A stretch of DNA of 64,000 bases from Dendrophyllia cribrosa (taxonomy: Eukaryota; Cnidaria; Anthozoa; Scleractinia; Dendrophylliidae): positions 25,079,792 through 25,143,791 of the forward strand of contig JAJLRJ010000011.1 of the NCBI GenBank assembly GCA_024195265.1, read 5' to 3'. The position numbers and the translations under genes were made by a program. Below the pieces are notes generated by a model, which worked only from the letters and a program-made list of their open reading frames with translations, was not told the DNA's origin and did no database searches. Shown here in pieces: positions 10,471 to 22,020 of this stretch (positions are counted from its first letter, which is position 1; the number at the start of each line of letters is the position of its first letter).

Positions 10471-11099
10471 CTAAAGGAAAACAAATCAAATACAACTAAC
10501 GTAAAATTAGAATACGATCGTTGGAACAACCATCACTTTTTTTGTTTTCCAGGTAGATTTGTTCATTTCGATTCTCGCCAAATATTAGACTGCAGACTCA
10601 TCAGATCCAGGCTCCACTAACTGTAACACAGGCTCTACTATTTCATCTCTGTGGTCTTTAGTCGTTTTTGTAAGTATTTTTTCTTGGCTGCTCTTAAAGG
10701 GGGATTTTCTTATAATTGCATACTTTCCTTTCTGGTAGTTTCTATTGAACAGAATTTGGCGCCATGTGATCTCCCATTTTTACGATTTTCTTTTTCTCAT
10801 CGCTGGTCTCATCGACACCTGACATCTTACATGACCAAACATTAGTAAGGACAACTGGATGTTGAACATTTGTGGAATCAAAAAGAGAAACGTGGTTGCT
10901 TACCTCTTGAAGGAGACACCTATAGCAAGGGGTATTTGCAATTGATGGATGCTGTTATGAAGGTAGATTATAAGGCCCGAAGTGCGGAAAAAGTCTTCAG
11001 TCTCTAAATTTGTACTCCGCTCGCTCCCTCTCCCCCTCTATCCCCCCCCGCCCCTCCACCCTTCCATGTGTACATATCTCTACGATGTAATAAGTTTAC

Positions 11100-11283
11100 C
11101 CTGAAGTTTGAGTAACTTCATGCCATTTTCAGCATTTTTAATTCTGCAGCTTGATTCTCTGATTCCACTTTTGATTCACAACAAACTAAAGTACGACGGC
11201 GACATGCGACAAAGACGATCACTGAAAAACAGGGACTGTTTCTCCTTTGAAATCTCAAAAAAAAATTTCTGGGCAGAGTGATC
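11100..11283 (-). pseudogene. Repeated exon module c1
   Basis: Same acceptor (CCTTTAG) and donor (CAGG/GTAAAC) as c2. A stop follows SLCPEIFF because a T run has expanded, so the copy is broken in the module frame. Downstream CRRRTLVCCESKVESENQAAELKMLKMA is still readable. Confidence 0.5.
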
Positions 11284-11519
11284 CTAAAGGAAAACAAATC
11301 AAATACAAGTAACGAAATATTTGAATGTGTTCGTTGGAATTACCATCATTTGTTCGTTTTGCAGGCAGATTTATTCATATCGGGTCCCGACAAATAAAAC
11401 TGCAGACACTATCAGAACTATACTCCAATAGCTGTAACGCAGGCTCTACTAGCTATCACGCAGTACTATTACTTCTACAGTCTCTCCCGCTTGTGTGCTG
11501 GATAAGCCACACAACAGGC

Positions 11520-11580
11520 GCTTTGGCGTTGTTGCTCGCGCACCCCAAATGCCTGTTGTGTGGATCCGCCACTGGTTTCA
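11520..11580. mobile_element. Small foldback insert in unit 1
   Basis: CACAACAGGCG and CGCCTGTTGTGTG-type arms enclose about 35 bp with GCGTTGTTGCTCGCGCACCC. The same insert is present in unit 2 (about 16580-16640) and, diverged, in unit 3 (about 25455-25508), so it was in the ancestral unit before triplication. Confidence 0.6.
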
Positions 11581-11711
11581 ATCGAAGCCAAGTGGGACAT
11601 CATTAGGGTAGCATGTACCTGTGATTTTTGTATCGTAAGTGGAATGATATCTCCAGCCACTTGATTTCTCCTGGGCCATATTCCAAATTCAGACTGGCGT
11701 CCTTTATCTAT

Positions 11712-11845
11712 CTGGTGGAAATTGCAAATGGAGGACACAAAACAAGGAACAGAACATGTCACATTTAGTATGGAGAAAATTGCACCAGTAACAAAGGCTA
11801 CTATCTTGTACAAGCCCGTGAGGGTTTCTTTAGTCCTGCTCCCAC
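11712..11845 (-). pseudogene. YKIV-type exon, unit 1, donor lost
   Basis: Follows the acceptor ACTTACAG on the - strand and reads TKETLTGLYKIVAFVTGAIF, then SILNVTCSVPCFVSS. In units 2 and 3 the block ends CACCAG/GTAGAT; here the donor GT has become AT, so splicing at this point is abolished. The hydrophobic stretch could be a membrane segment. Family unknown. Confidence 0.45.
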
Positions 11846-12159
11846 CTGTAAGTATTTAAACTTAATCAACTGTTGATTGTTTATTCATAAATAAAGAGGT
11901 CAGGTTTGAATCCCATTGAAATCACAGATTTTGGTCCGGGCTTTTGTCTCTTATCTAGTGGCCCCCTACTAATATAACAAGTCACCAGGGAAAATAACAA
12001 GAACATCGTAGCAGAAACAAAGAGGTCAGGTTACAACTTAAATACTAAAAGGATACTAGTTACATTCCAGTCTGTATTGCACTGTCATCTTTGCATTGTA
12101 AGTTTGGTGTTTGCCTCTGATCGGCCTAGCTTTTGCTGGCAAGTATTGATTCTACTTAC

Positions 12160-12317
12160 AAATAACTAAAGGAAGCGCACAGAAAACCACTGCAACACCG
12201 TGAAACTCTAAACTTGGCGCAATTGAGATTATGGTTCTTGTAAAGACTTTCTCTCTTCATTGCACTTCCATCTCTGCTATCGTTCAATGGTGATTCATTG
12301 AATTGACCAATGTTGTG
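12160..12317 (-). other. Exon-like block starting HNIGQFNESPLN, unit 1
   Basis: The acceptor TTTATTTCAG leads into the only open frame, HNIGQFNESPLNDSRDG, then SAMKRESLYKNHNLNCAKF and RVSRCCSGFLCASF, and reaches a donor GTAAGT at 12159. Units 1 and 3 agree in length and sequence here. In unit 2 one T is missing and this donor is destroyed, but a second donor (GAAT/GTAAGT) 80 bases on is kept. Not a domain I recognise; the paired cysteines are conserved. Confidence 0.45.
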
Positions 12318-13450
12318 CTGAAATAAAAAGCTTATAATAATACCAACTTGTAATTACTGTCAGTATATAGACTTCATGCGTCTTGATTTCGCACACCAAA
12401 ATAAGTGTTGAACGCACACCAAAAAAAAGATGAACCATAACAAATTTTCAGTAGCGACGTCTGTAATGACTGAAACATCCAAAAAGGTGATTTAACATAT
12501 TGCTGGGTTTAGACGCTGCGAGATGTTCCTGAAATTAAAATGTTAGTCGCCTAGAAAAATACACAGGACACAAATGAAACAACGGCGAACTTTTATTTTC
12601 AACTGCGTTTTATTATGATCCTTACAACTTGGCTTGCACATTTATGTCATACTGATTCTTAGAATGGCTATTGCCGTGAATAAAACCACAAATTAAAGAC
12701 ATGAATAAAGCACACCAGCAGACTTTAAAATTATTTTCTATATTTTATTCTCAGCAATATGTGTTATTACATGGTGTTTGTACACTAATCTCACACTTTT
12801 GAAACGGAAATAACTGAACACACTGCCAGACATTTATTTCAACTTTATTCTTAACAAAAAAGCGCCATAAGATGGCTTACACACTCGTATCACATTTCTA
12901 CAATGCTTACCTAGACTGATCGCAAGTTGAAGTACATGGAATTTTGTCGAATGCGTACAAGCTGCGTTGAAGATCGAAGAAAAAAATGAACGGTTTCGTA
13001 CGTGGCTGAGGGTTTCGCCGAAAAAAAAGACGTTTCCTATCTGAAATGTAATTATTGGGTTAGTATTGTCCCTGAAATAAAACCATCCATTAGTATTGTT
13101 GCTTAGCGAAGTAGATCAGGTTTTAGAATAAAGACACACCAATTTTTTTTAAGTTTTTAAGTTAATATTTTTTTATTTATTTCTAATACAGAGCTTTTAC
13201 ACTTATCTTTAACTATGACTCATGACCTATGAACTATACACGAGGGGGTGCGCTCCTACGTGAAAAATCTAGCGTCGAGGGAAACCGAAGAGTATTCCCG
13301 TGTCCATAAAACGGAACACCCTAGGGCCTTCAAGACGATACGGAGGGGTCATCTTTCAGCTTGCTATCGAGTCTTCCTCGATACCAAGCATTCAAATGTC
13401 CACAGTTAAATGGTGAACAAACAAACAAGCCGAATTCGAAAACAAAGTTA

Positions 13451-13980
13451 TTCGCTTTACAAGTTATTCACAGGCCCCTTTATTCGCTTTACAAGTTATT
13501 CACAGGCTCCTTTATTCGATTTACAAGTTATTCACAGGCCCCTTTATTCGATTTACAAGTTATTCACAGGCTCCTTTATTCGATTTACAAGTTATTCACA
13601 GGCCCCTTTATTCGATTTACAAGTTATTCACAGGCTCCTTTATTCGCTTTACAAGTTATTCACAGGCCCCTTTATTCGATTTACAAGTTATTCACAGGCT
13701 CCTTTATTCGATTTACAAGTTATTCACAGGCCCCTTTATTCGATTTACAAGTTATTCACGGGCTCCTTTATTCGATCTACAAGTTATTCACAGGCTCCTT
13801 TATTCGATTTACAAGTTATTCACAGGCTCCTTTATTCGATTTATAAGTTATTCACAGGCTCCTTTATTCGATTTACATGTTATTCACAGGCTCTTTTATT
13901 CGATTTACATGTTATTCACAGGCTCCTTTATTGTGTTATTTACGGGATCTTTATTGTGTTATTTACGGGATCGTTTATTC
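13451..13980. repeat. 32-bp minisatellite, about 16-17 copies
   Basis: Unit TTCGATTTACAAGTTATTCA plus CAGGCYCCTTTA, 32 bp. Early copies alternate CCCC and CTCC variants, giving a partial 64-bp higher-order period; later copies drift (TTATAAG, TTACATG) toward the right. Because 32 is not a multiple of 3 and no unit carries a stop, all three + frames are open and give a 32-residue cyclic peptide (e.g. LYKLFTGPFIRF). I regard this as a by-product rather than a gene. The array begins exactly where unit 1 homology ends. Confidence 0.9.
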
Positions 13981-14217
13981 GATTTACATCACATTTACAT
14001 GGTCTTATGCCCCTGGGTTGAGAAATTTACTGGATCTTTTCCATGATTTACATGTTTCACCCGACTTATTTACATGTTTTTTTACAGGATTTCTCAAAAC
14101 ATGTAAATAGGTAAAAATCATGTAAATTTTCATTTACAGTATCTTTTTGAGGATTTGCATGTTATTTACATGTTTTTTTACATACTATGGAAATTTTCAA
14201 CTTTTCCAGTGTATAGT
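13981..14217. repeat. Degenerate TTTACATG-rich tail of the minisatellite
   Basis: Irregular repeats of TTTACATG, ATTTACAGGAT and their complements. These appear to be decayed array units followed by partial inversions. Confidence 0.6.
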
Positions 14218-14300
14218 TTTGCAGGCATATCAGTATTTTTAAGACTGCAGACTTTCAGAACCAGGCTTTTCATGTTTGGCACTCGTGGGTGTTAAAGGGG
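14218..14300 (-). repeat. Partial repeated module a2
   Basis: Only the outer part of the module (GCAGGCATATCAG and the GACTGCAGAC motif) remains next to the degenerate minisatellite tail. The coding-like half is missing. Confidence 0.5.
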
Positions 14301-15077
14301 AAAAGCACGACCTTCTTATAATGCATACTTTTGTTTCAAATCTGTCATTTTCTAAATAATTGAATTTAGCGCCATTTTGTCTCAATTTTTTTGCGATTTT
14401 ACTTATTCTCATCGCTGGTCTCATCGACACCTAACACCTGGCACCTGACTTGACCAACCCTTAGTAAGCAAAATTGGATGTTGAACATTTGTGGAATCAA
14501 AAAAAGAGAAGTGATTGCTTACCTATTGTTGTATAGACCTAAAGCGAGGGGCTTCTGTACTTGGAGACTTGCTGGATGCGGTCGTGGTGGTAGATCTTCA
14601 AGAAATAAAGTCAGGTGGGAATAGCTTCTTTTGTAACAGAAAAAGTAAAATAAATCAGTAAACGTGCACAATACTGACTATATACTGTTACACAGCTGCT
14701 ATTTCGGTAGTTTCTTGGTGTTGCGGATGGTGTGATCACCAAATGACGTAAAACAAAAGATTCAAAAGACACTGAACAATACCCACACCACAACACAAAA
14801 GCTAACCAACAATGGCTTCCGCAACACCAAGAAACACCCGCTATTTCTGACGCACGACAAGACTAAGACTATAATTAACTGCTCTCCCTTCCAATGGGTG
14901 CATCGAGTCCCTTAGGTGAGCTCCATTATGTTTTTAGCATTTCGGCTATAAATTCAATACTATCCTTTCTTCTGCATCTTAGTATCGAGAAAAAAAATGT
15001 CAAAATAGACCCTTTGAGTAAAAGGGTTCAGCCGATGTTACAAAATGTGTTAATGTATCTGCGGTTTAGTGAGTCAC

Positions 15078-15222
15078 CTTGAAGTTTAGTGAACGTCACG
15101 GCATTATCAGCATTTTTAATTCCAGCATCTTGGTTCTCTGATTCCACTTTTAATTCACAGCAAAGTACGGCAGCGACATGCGTCAAACATGATCCCTCAG
15201 TAATTTTCTGGGCGAAGTGATC
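15078..15222 (-). pseudogene. Repeated exon module b2
   Basis: Acceptor CCTTTAG and donor TTCAAG/GTGACT are intact, but the frame stops after SLRPENY, and a further deletion breaks ACRCRTLL. Sequence otherwise matches b1 and b3. Confidence 0.5.
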
Positions 15223-15685
15223 CTAAAGGAAAACAAATCAAACACAAGTAACAAAATTAGAATACGATCGTTGGAATTACGATCACTTTTTTTTGTTTTG
15301 CAGGTAGATTAATTTTTGTTCATTTCGATTCTCGCCAAATATTAGACTGCAGACTCATCCGAACCAGGCTCCACCAGCTGTCACGCAGGCTCTACTCTTT
15401 CATCTCTGTGGTCTTTAGTCGTTTTCGTAAAGTATTCTTTTCTTGTCTGCTCTTAAAGGGGGATTTTCTGATAATTGCATATTTTCCTTTCTGGTAGTTT
15501 CTATTGAATAGAATTTGGCGCCATGTGATCTCCCATTTTTACGATTTTCCTTTTTCTCATCGCTGGTCTCTCTCGATACTTGACACCTGCTGACACCTGC
15601 TGACACCTGGCACCTTACATGACCAATCATTAAGGACAATTGGATGTTGAACATTTGTGGAATCAAAAAGAGAAACGTGGTTGCT

Positions 15686-15799
15686 AACCTCTTCAAGTAG
15701 ACACCTATAAGCACGGGGCATCTGCACTTGATGGATGCTGTTATGGAGGTAGATCTTGAAGAAATACAGAGTTTGGTAATAGCTGGCTTCTTCTGCAAG
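15686..15799 (-). other. Exon-like block of the b type, unit 2
   Basis: Acceptor CTCTTGCAG, then an open frame KKPAITKLCISSRSTSITAS, continuing IKCRCPVLIGVYLKR, up to a donor AAGAG/GTTAGC. Homologous by position to the a-type block (9910-10022). Matching pieces occur at about 10900-10970 and 23970-24060. No recognisable domain. Confidence 0.4.
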
Positions 15800-16171
15800 A
15801 GACAAGAAAAGTAAATCAGCTTACGTGCTTATAGATCCACAATGCTGACTTATACTGGTACACAGCTGCTATTTCTGACGCATGATAAGACTAGGAGTAT
15901 AGCTAGGAGTATATCACAACAAATTCAACGCATTACGTCATCAAGTTCTCTCGTTTCACACAATGCATATTTATATCGCACTAAATTTTTTTCGTCGTTT
16001 TCGAAGTAAGATTGTTTTATTTGAACTTTTTCAAATGACTCCGGTTCCCCCAAACAAATACAAATAAGGCCCGAAATGCGGAAAAAGTCTTCAGTCTCTA
16101 AAATGTTACTCCGCTTCTCTTTCTCCTCCCTTTCTTTATGTGTACACATCTCTACAATGTAATAAGTTTAC

Positions 16172-16355
16172 CTTGAAGTTTAAATGAACTTCATGGCATT
16201 TTCAGCATTTTTAATCCGGCAGCTTGATTCTGATTCCACTCTTGATTCACAACAAACTAAAGTACGACGGCGACATGCGATAAAGATGATCCCTGAAAAA
16301 CATTGACTGGGTTTCTCCTTTGAAATCTCAAATAAATTTTCTGGGCAGAGTGATC
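16172..16355 (-). CDS. Repeated exon module c2 (longest open copy)
   Basis: Between acceptor CCTTTAG and donor TTCAAG/GTAAAC the frame reads SLCPENLFEISKEKPSQC, FSGIIFIACRRRTLVCC, then ESRVESESSCRIKNAENAMK, with a stop two codons before the donor. A 2-base loss relative to c3 and b1 (GAATCAGAGAATC to GAATCAGAATC) changes the frame after VESE. It is the clearest view of the module core: a glutamate-proline start, a central C-x-F segment, the CRRRTLVCC cluster and the VESENQ end. If translated this would be a small cysteine-containing domain. Function unknown. Confidence 0.4.
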
Positions 16356-16785
16356 CTAAAGGTAAACAAATCAAATACAAGTAACGAAAAATTTTAATGT
16401 GTTCGATGGAATTACCATCATTTCTTCGTTTTGCAGGCAGATTTGTTCATATCGGGTATCGACCAATAAAACTGCAGACACTATCAGAACTAGACTCCAA
16501 TAGCTGTAACGCAGGCTCTACTAGCTATCACGCAGTACTATTACTTCCACAGTCCCTCCTGCTTGTTTGCTGGATAAGCCAACACAACAGGCGCTTTGGC
16601 GTTGTTGCTCGCGCACCCCAAATGCCTGTTGTGTGGATCCGCCACTGGTTGCAATCGAAGCCAAATGGGACATCATTAGGGTAGCATGTACCTGTGATTT
16701 CTGTAACGTAAGTGTGAATGATATCCCCAGCCACTTGATTTATCCTGGGCCATATTCCAAATTCAGACTGGCGTCCTTTATCTAC

Positions 16786-16919
16786 CTGGTGGAAATAGAA
16801 AACGGAGGACACAAAACAAGGAACAGAACATGTCACATTTAGTATGGAGAAAATTGCACCAGTAACAAAGGGAACTATCTTGTACAAGCCCGTGACGGTT
16901 TCTTTAGTCCCGCTCCCAT
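16786..16919 (-). other. YKIV-type exon, unit 2
   Basis: Flanked by acceptor ACTTACAG and donor CACCAG/GTAGAT, 134 bases, open as GSGTKETVTGLYKIVPFVTG, then AIFSILNVTCSVPCFVSSVF. The reading phase does not join directly to the HNIGQF block: with the strong donor at 17183 the joined frame stops after about five codons. So either this block is 3' untranslated sequence or another exon lies between. Confidence 0.4.
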
Positions 16920-17183
16920 CTGTAAGTATTTAAACTTAATCAACTGTTGCATCGTTAGGAAAAAGCCAAACAGTTTCAATCATAAAAAAATGAGGTCAGG
17001 TTTGAATCCCATTAAAACCACAGACATCGTTTGGACACATGCTGGACTACCCGGCGAGCAGTGACATAGAGGTCGGGTTTGAATCCACTAAAGCCACCGA
17101 TTTTGATCCGGGCTTTTACCTCTCTTCTAGTGGCCCCTTTATATAACATGGCACAACTTTAATACTAAAAGGATACTACTTAC

Positions 17184-17431
17184 ATTCCAGTCTGTGTTCC
17201 ACTGTCATCCTTGCATTGTAAGTTTCGTGTTTGCCTCTGATCGGCCGTAGTTGGCAAGTATTGATTCTGCTTTCTAATAAGTAAAGGAAGTGCACAGAAA
17301 CCACTGCAACACCGTGAAACTCCAAACGTGGCGCTATTGAGATTTTGGTTCTTGTAAAGACTTTCTCTCTTCATTGCACTTCCATCTCTGCTATCGTTCA
17401 ATGGTGATTCATTGAATTGACCAATGTTGTG
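17184..17431 (-). other. Exon-like block starting HNIGQFNESPLN, unit 2
   Basis: Acceptor TTTATTTCAG and donor GAAT/GTAAGTAG enclose 248 bases open in one frame (about 82 codons), with SRCCSGFCALPLLIRKQNQ and QRQTRNLQCKDDSGTQT. A one-base deletion relative to units 1 and 3 carries this copy past their shared stop or donor, so the longer peptide may be an artefact of decay. Confidence 0.45.
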
Positions 17432-18511
17432 CTGAAATAAAAAGCTTATGATAATACGACCTTGTATTTACTGTCAGTAGGCTTCATGCGTCTTGATTTC
17501 GCACACCAAAAAAAGCGATAAACGCACACCAAAAAAGAGATGAACCATAACAAAAATGTTCAGTAGCGACGTCTATAATGGCTGAAACATCCAAAAAGTG
17601 ATTTAAAACGTTGCTAGGTTTAGACGCTGCGAGATGTTCCTGAAATTAAAATATTAGTCGCCTAGAAAAATACACAGGACACAAATGAAACAATGGCGAA
17701 CTTTTATTTTCAACTGCGTTTTATTATGATCCTTGCACATTTATGTCTGATTCTTAGAATGGATGTTGCCGTTTAAAGACACGAATAAAGCACACCAGCA
17801 GACTTTATAATCATTTTCTATATTTTATTCTCAGAAATATGTGTTATTACATGTTTTGTACACTAATCTCACACTTTGGAAACGGAAATAACTGAACACA
17901 CTGCCAGACATTTATTTCAAACTTTATTCTCAACATAAAAGCGCCATAAGATGGCTTGCACACTCGTATCACATTTCTACAATGCTTACCTAGCTAGACC
18001 GATTGCAAGTTGAAGTACATGACATTTTGTCGAATGCGTGCAAGTTGCGTTGAAGATTAGATCGAAGAAAAAAAAATGGAACGGTTTCGTACGTGGCTGA
18101 GGGTTCCGCCGAAAAAAAGAGTTGATTCATTGAAGAAAAAAGGACGTTTCCTACCTCTGAAATGTAATCATTGAGTTAGTATTGTTCCTGAAATAAAATC
18201 ATTTATTAGTATTGTTGCTTAGCGAAGTAGATCAGGTTTTAGAATAAAGACACAAGACACACCAAGTTTTTAAGTTTTATTATTATTTTCATTTATTTCT
18301 AATACAGAGCTTTTACACTTATCTTTAACTATGACACATGACCTAAGAACTATACACGAGGGGGTGCGCTCCTACGTGAAAAATCTAGTGTCCAGGGAAA
18401 CCGAAGAGTATTCCCGTCTCCATGAAACGGAACACCCTAGGGCCTCCTAGACGGTACGGAGGGGTCATCTTTTAGCTTGCTATCGAGTCTTTCTCGATAC
18501 CAAGCTTTCAA

Positions 18512-18844
18512 ATGTCCACAGTTAAAGAGGTGAACAAACAAACAAGCCGAATTCGAAAACAAAATCGAAGAGCCAAAAAAAGTGAGATCGAAAGCGAAAA
18601 TGACGAAATTTTGAATCGAAAGCCGAACCGAACTTATGTAGAAGATAACACCAAACACAGCCATTGCTATCTTACAAGATACTACTTTATAGAGATTACC
18701 TTTAGGTTCACCCGCACTATGTACAATAATCAACGGTACGCGATTAAAGCACTGATTGTGAACTGGTGTTATCTCCCGGCGTGATACAACTTCGTGGCTG
18801 TATCGCGCAGTTAGCCCCACGTACCTCAAGCCAGCGGTTGTCAC
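18512..18844. other. Segment conserved between units 2 and 3, both strands partly open
   Basis: Homologous to 27466-27813. On + an open frame contains NRRAKKSEIESENDEILNRK; on - an overlapping frame contains GVIFYISSVRLSIQN. Both survive in both units, as expected for recent duplicates, so conservation does not decide the strand. Function unknown. Confidence 0.3.
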
Positions 18845-19691
18845 TGACTGCCATCCGTGCCCGTCATTGGCTTACGTCGCCGTGTCGGCCGGCCAGTATC
18901 ACTTTTTCTCGATGGCGTTATGAATCCAATGATAGTACGTCGTAGAATTGTCTCGAAGGCTACTAGACTTACAATTTGTAAACTATCTACACTAAGGTGT
19001 GTGCATTCTCCCATAATACCCATAATGTCATGATTAACCTGTAATCTAATATATGCTGGCAAATTTGGCAGTGAGCTACTACCTCTGTTTTTAACCTCTT
19101 ATCAAGCCTGTGTTGGCGTTTTGTTTTTGGAATGAATGCCGTGCAAATCTTTCAAGTATTCTATCGTTCTGTGTGTCAATTTTGTTGCGTACATGTAGCC
19201 AATTTCATAGAGGTAATAGCCAACCAAAAATGGCAGCCTACCTAACTGTCTGTCTAACTAGATCGAGAGGTCAGTAAACCCGTAAGGAGTGGCCAAATAA
19301 GGTCTCCCATCAACAGTTGAATGACCTGCAGCCTCCAGTTTCGTACGTTTTGTCATAATTAACATATCTGGGTGAACCTTACGGAAGGAAGAGAAAGAAA
19401 GAGAAAGAAAGAAAGCTTCACTTAAATACAGCGCTTGGACTGTCAAGTGAAACGTTATTGATCAACCTAATTTCGCGCAATTATGCGGGAGAACGACGAA
19501 GAAGTGTTTCCGAGAAAAAGCCGAAGCCGAATCACATTCGGAGAAAAAATGCGCCGATCGAACACAGTACTCGAATAACGTGCAAAGGAACCCAAGGCCC
19601 AAATGAAAGGAAACAGGGGAAAAAGGATACCAACCCAGGGATCAAACTAGTTAAATTTATTAACTACAACTAAGTTAAGCCGAATAAGAAG

Positions 19692-19993
19692 TCAGCGGAC
19701 TTCTGGCCGAACGTGTGTGCATAAGCTGTATGTGTTGTAAGGTTCATCCAGAGCTTTATTTACCCACCATTCCCAACCCACAAGGAATTGACTGACCAAA
19801 TTACTGAGATGACCGTTGGGTGTTCTGTGGTACCGGCGAAGACCATTGGGCATGGTGTGGCGCTGGGGTGAACCATTGGTGTGCTGTGGATGACCATTGG
19901 GCATGCTGTGGTGCTGAGGATTCATTGGGTGATCTTTACTTGGATGAAACAATGTTTGCCAAGTACAAGTGACGCTCAGGAAGTAGAAGGAAA
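19692..19993 (-). other. PNGH-repeat exon-like block, unit 2
   Basis: After an acceptor-like TTTCTAG the frame gives a hydrophobic start (FYFLSVTCTW) and then repeats built on M/T-P-N-G (HSMPNGHPQHTNG, HTMPNGLRRYHRTPNGH), ending in WEWWVNKALDEPYNTY and a stop. The unit-3 copy (28658-28990) keeps the same frame. A second frame of the same DNA reads HAQWSS repeats, open from an ATG only in unit 3; in unit 2 it meets a stop after two codons. It may be a repetitive secreted peptide or a non-coding minisatellite-like stretch. Confidence 0.35.
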
Positions 19994-21259
19994 CTAGAAA
20001 TCGAGAAAAAATAACAAAAAAAAACGTATCACAGTTTACTCCAGTTGATACCTATTCCATTTTGAAGATAAAAATTAAAGGCTCCTATGAGCCAACTCGT
20101 GAATAAGAAACATCCTTAACGAATTTGAAGTACAAGGATTTCCGCTACTGTGGAAATATATCTTGTGAAGATGTGAAGGTATCAAATTTATTGGAAAAAT
20201 GCGGAAATTGTGAAGATTAAAGGGGCTATGTCATCATTTTTAGCGTTATTTTAGAAAGCGAAAAGACATTTTTATATTAGTGAAAACGGATCTTTCTGCG
20301 TGTACCGGTACTCATTGTCTTCTATTGTTTGTGTGGTATTGTATTTTTGGTCTTGTTTTGCATTTGTATTATTGTCGTTGTTTGTTGCTTTTGTTTTACG
20401 TCATCTGTGCTCCGGTACACAATGAAAGAACCGTGAAAACGCAAAAAAGATGGTCCAGTTTTGTTTAAATTAGAATTGCTCTACGAGTGTCTAACTGCAG
20501 ATGGTCAAAATAGAAATGGATTGCAACTTGAAAAAAATTGCAATTTTTTTTTAAGTTCGTTTTCTGTGTTTTGGAAAATTTGCTGAAAAGTAATCATGTT
20601 TATTATTTCTTCAATAATACACTTGATATCTTGTTCTTGGTTTTCTATGAGCATTCTCATGTTTGAAGTAAAATGCTGAGTTTTAATTATAGCACAGTCT
20701 GAGACTTAAACATAAAAACCGCTGACATAGCCCTTTTAAACTCTCAACCTTCGAGGGTCAAAAATTCCAAAAGAAAAAACATGTCTCCGACTAAAATAAG
20801 GTTAACTTTGAGTTTAATCTAACATTTTTCACAAGCAAAATTTAAATCTTAAATTGGAAGCTTGTGTGAGAGAACGCATTTTGAATGAAAGTTAAAAAAA
20901 GATGTCAAAATCTCCTGTACGAGTAGTGGACTTGGGCAACTTTTCTCGACATTTACCTTAATACTTGCGGAGGAAAAAGTCATCATTATACCAAAATTTG
21001 TTAGAAATTGGCTTTTAAAACGAATGTGCGTTGAACTTGTATTCGCTCATCCGATAGTTTTTGGTGTATTGTCCCGCGCGCTCTTCAGTGATTATGAAGA
21101 GTGTATTGTTGAGTTATATAAGCACGCGAGAATTTTTAACACGAGAGAAGTACAGAGAAGCACGAGCCGAAGGAGAGTGCTTCTCGCACTTAAAAACGGT
21201 TAGAATGTATCTTACGTCACACGCGTGCTTTATCGAGTTATAATGAACTCGGTTTAAGA

Positions 21260-21854
21260 TGGCTCCATATATTTTTTTGGAGCGCGAGGCATGGGCACGA
21301 AAATGGAGCGAGCGGGTGTTTGTTTATTTTGATGACGTGACGAAAATAAAGAGGTTTTTACGGTAGCTAAAACGTTAATTGCGCGCATTCCATACGGTAA
21401 ATTTTTACAAAAATTGGCAAATTGGTAGGATTTTCTTGGTTCAACATCACAAAGAAAAGACAACAATTTTTGTACAAACACAAACGCAACAAACGTAAAA
21501 AAGGAAAAGTGAGTAAATTGCCGAAAATTATGTATTGATTGTTTTATGGCTTTGTCATACGAGACGTACTGGATGTTTACTCGGTTTCGCCAAAAATCGT
21601 GAATATTTACCATGTAAAAACTGAGAAGAGCTGTCGAGAGGTTTGCTAGCCTTGAACAACAAGCCCAACAACTCAATCAGTGGCTGCCATAGTAACGAGA
21701 ATAGACTGCCAAATTAGACTTCTCCGAAAAGAGAAAGCCTAAGCTATGTGCATGTGTATATTATGCCTAGTATTGCAAAACAAAACTCTCGAAAGACAGC
21801 AATAAAATCATGTATATTTTATTTGGAAGACTGGCCAATAACTATATGGAGCCA
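21260..21854. mobile_element. Inverted-repeat element with TGGCTCCATATA ends
   Basis: TGGCTCCATATA at 21260 faces TATATGGAGCCA ending at 21854. It sits at the right edge of unit 2, while unit 3 continues there without it, so it inserted after duplication. The 140-codon - strand frame inside (21254-21676) has no recognisable domain. Confidence 0.6.
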
Positions 21855-21949
21855 ACTTAACCAACCATAGCACGCGCATTTCCTTGAGCATTTTATGATT
21901 TATTGCAGTTGACGCGAAAGGGTGCTGCTGAATCTTCGGCTTGCGATGT

Positions 21950-22020
21950 TTTGTAATGTAATGTAATGTAAATCTTTATTTAAACACGGAGAATCATCAG
22001 TTAAGTTAATAATTAAAAAT
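21950..22020 (-). mobile_element. LINE 3' tail fragment
   Basis: On the - strand CGTGTTTAAATAAAGATTT is followed by ACATT repeated three to four times, which looks like the 3' end and simple tail of a non-LTR retrotransposon. A related end (CGTGTTTAAATAAAGG then ACT repeats) is at 59519-59570. Confidence 0.5.

Larger units (their letters stand above)
9405..13446 (-). repeat. Tandem locus, unit 1 (truncated)
   Basis: First of three homologous units (others 14218-21255 and 22505-30305). Anchors shared in the same order are: modules a, b and c; the exon-like block with YKIVxFVTGAIFSILN; the block starting HNIGQFNESPLN; the long 3'-UTR-like AT-rich stretch around 12440-13060; and the segment ending at AAGCCGAATTCGAAAACAAA. 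At 13447 homology stops abruptly at the first base of a 32-bp minisatellite, so the 2.7 kb that precedes these exons in the other units is missing here. Splice signals make sense on the - strand. Confidence 0.8.
14218..21255 (-). repeat. Tandem locus, unit 2
   Basis: Second homologous unit. Order on + coordinates: partial module a2 (14218), a-type exon block (about 14520-14640), b2, second exon block (about 15685-15800), c2, YKIV block, HNIGQF block, AT-rich stretch, an ANCESTRAL segment also in unit 3 (18540-21250). Offsets to unit 3 are 8.4-9.05 kb and vary because of small insertions. It ends at about 21255, where a TGGCTCCATATA inverted-repeat element begins. Confidence 0.85.

Noticed and set aside
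13361..14021. Long + strand frames (161 and 203 codons) as a repetitive protein
   Set aside because: All frames are open because the 32-bp unit lacks stops. There is no codon-level evidence for translation.
11890..17130. Repeated GAGGTCGGGTTTGAATCC motifs as tRNA genes or tRNA-derived SINEs
   Set aside because: They resemble a B box but I see no A box or cloverleaf. They are shared because the units are duplicated.
21254..21676. 140-codon - strand frame as a gene
   Set aside because: It lies inside the TGGCTCCATATA inverted-repeat element and shows no domain.
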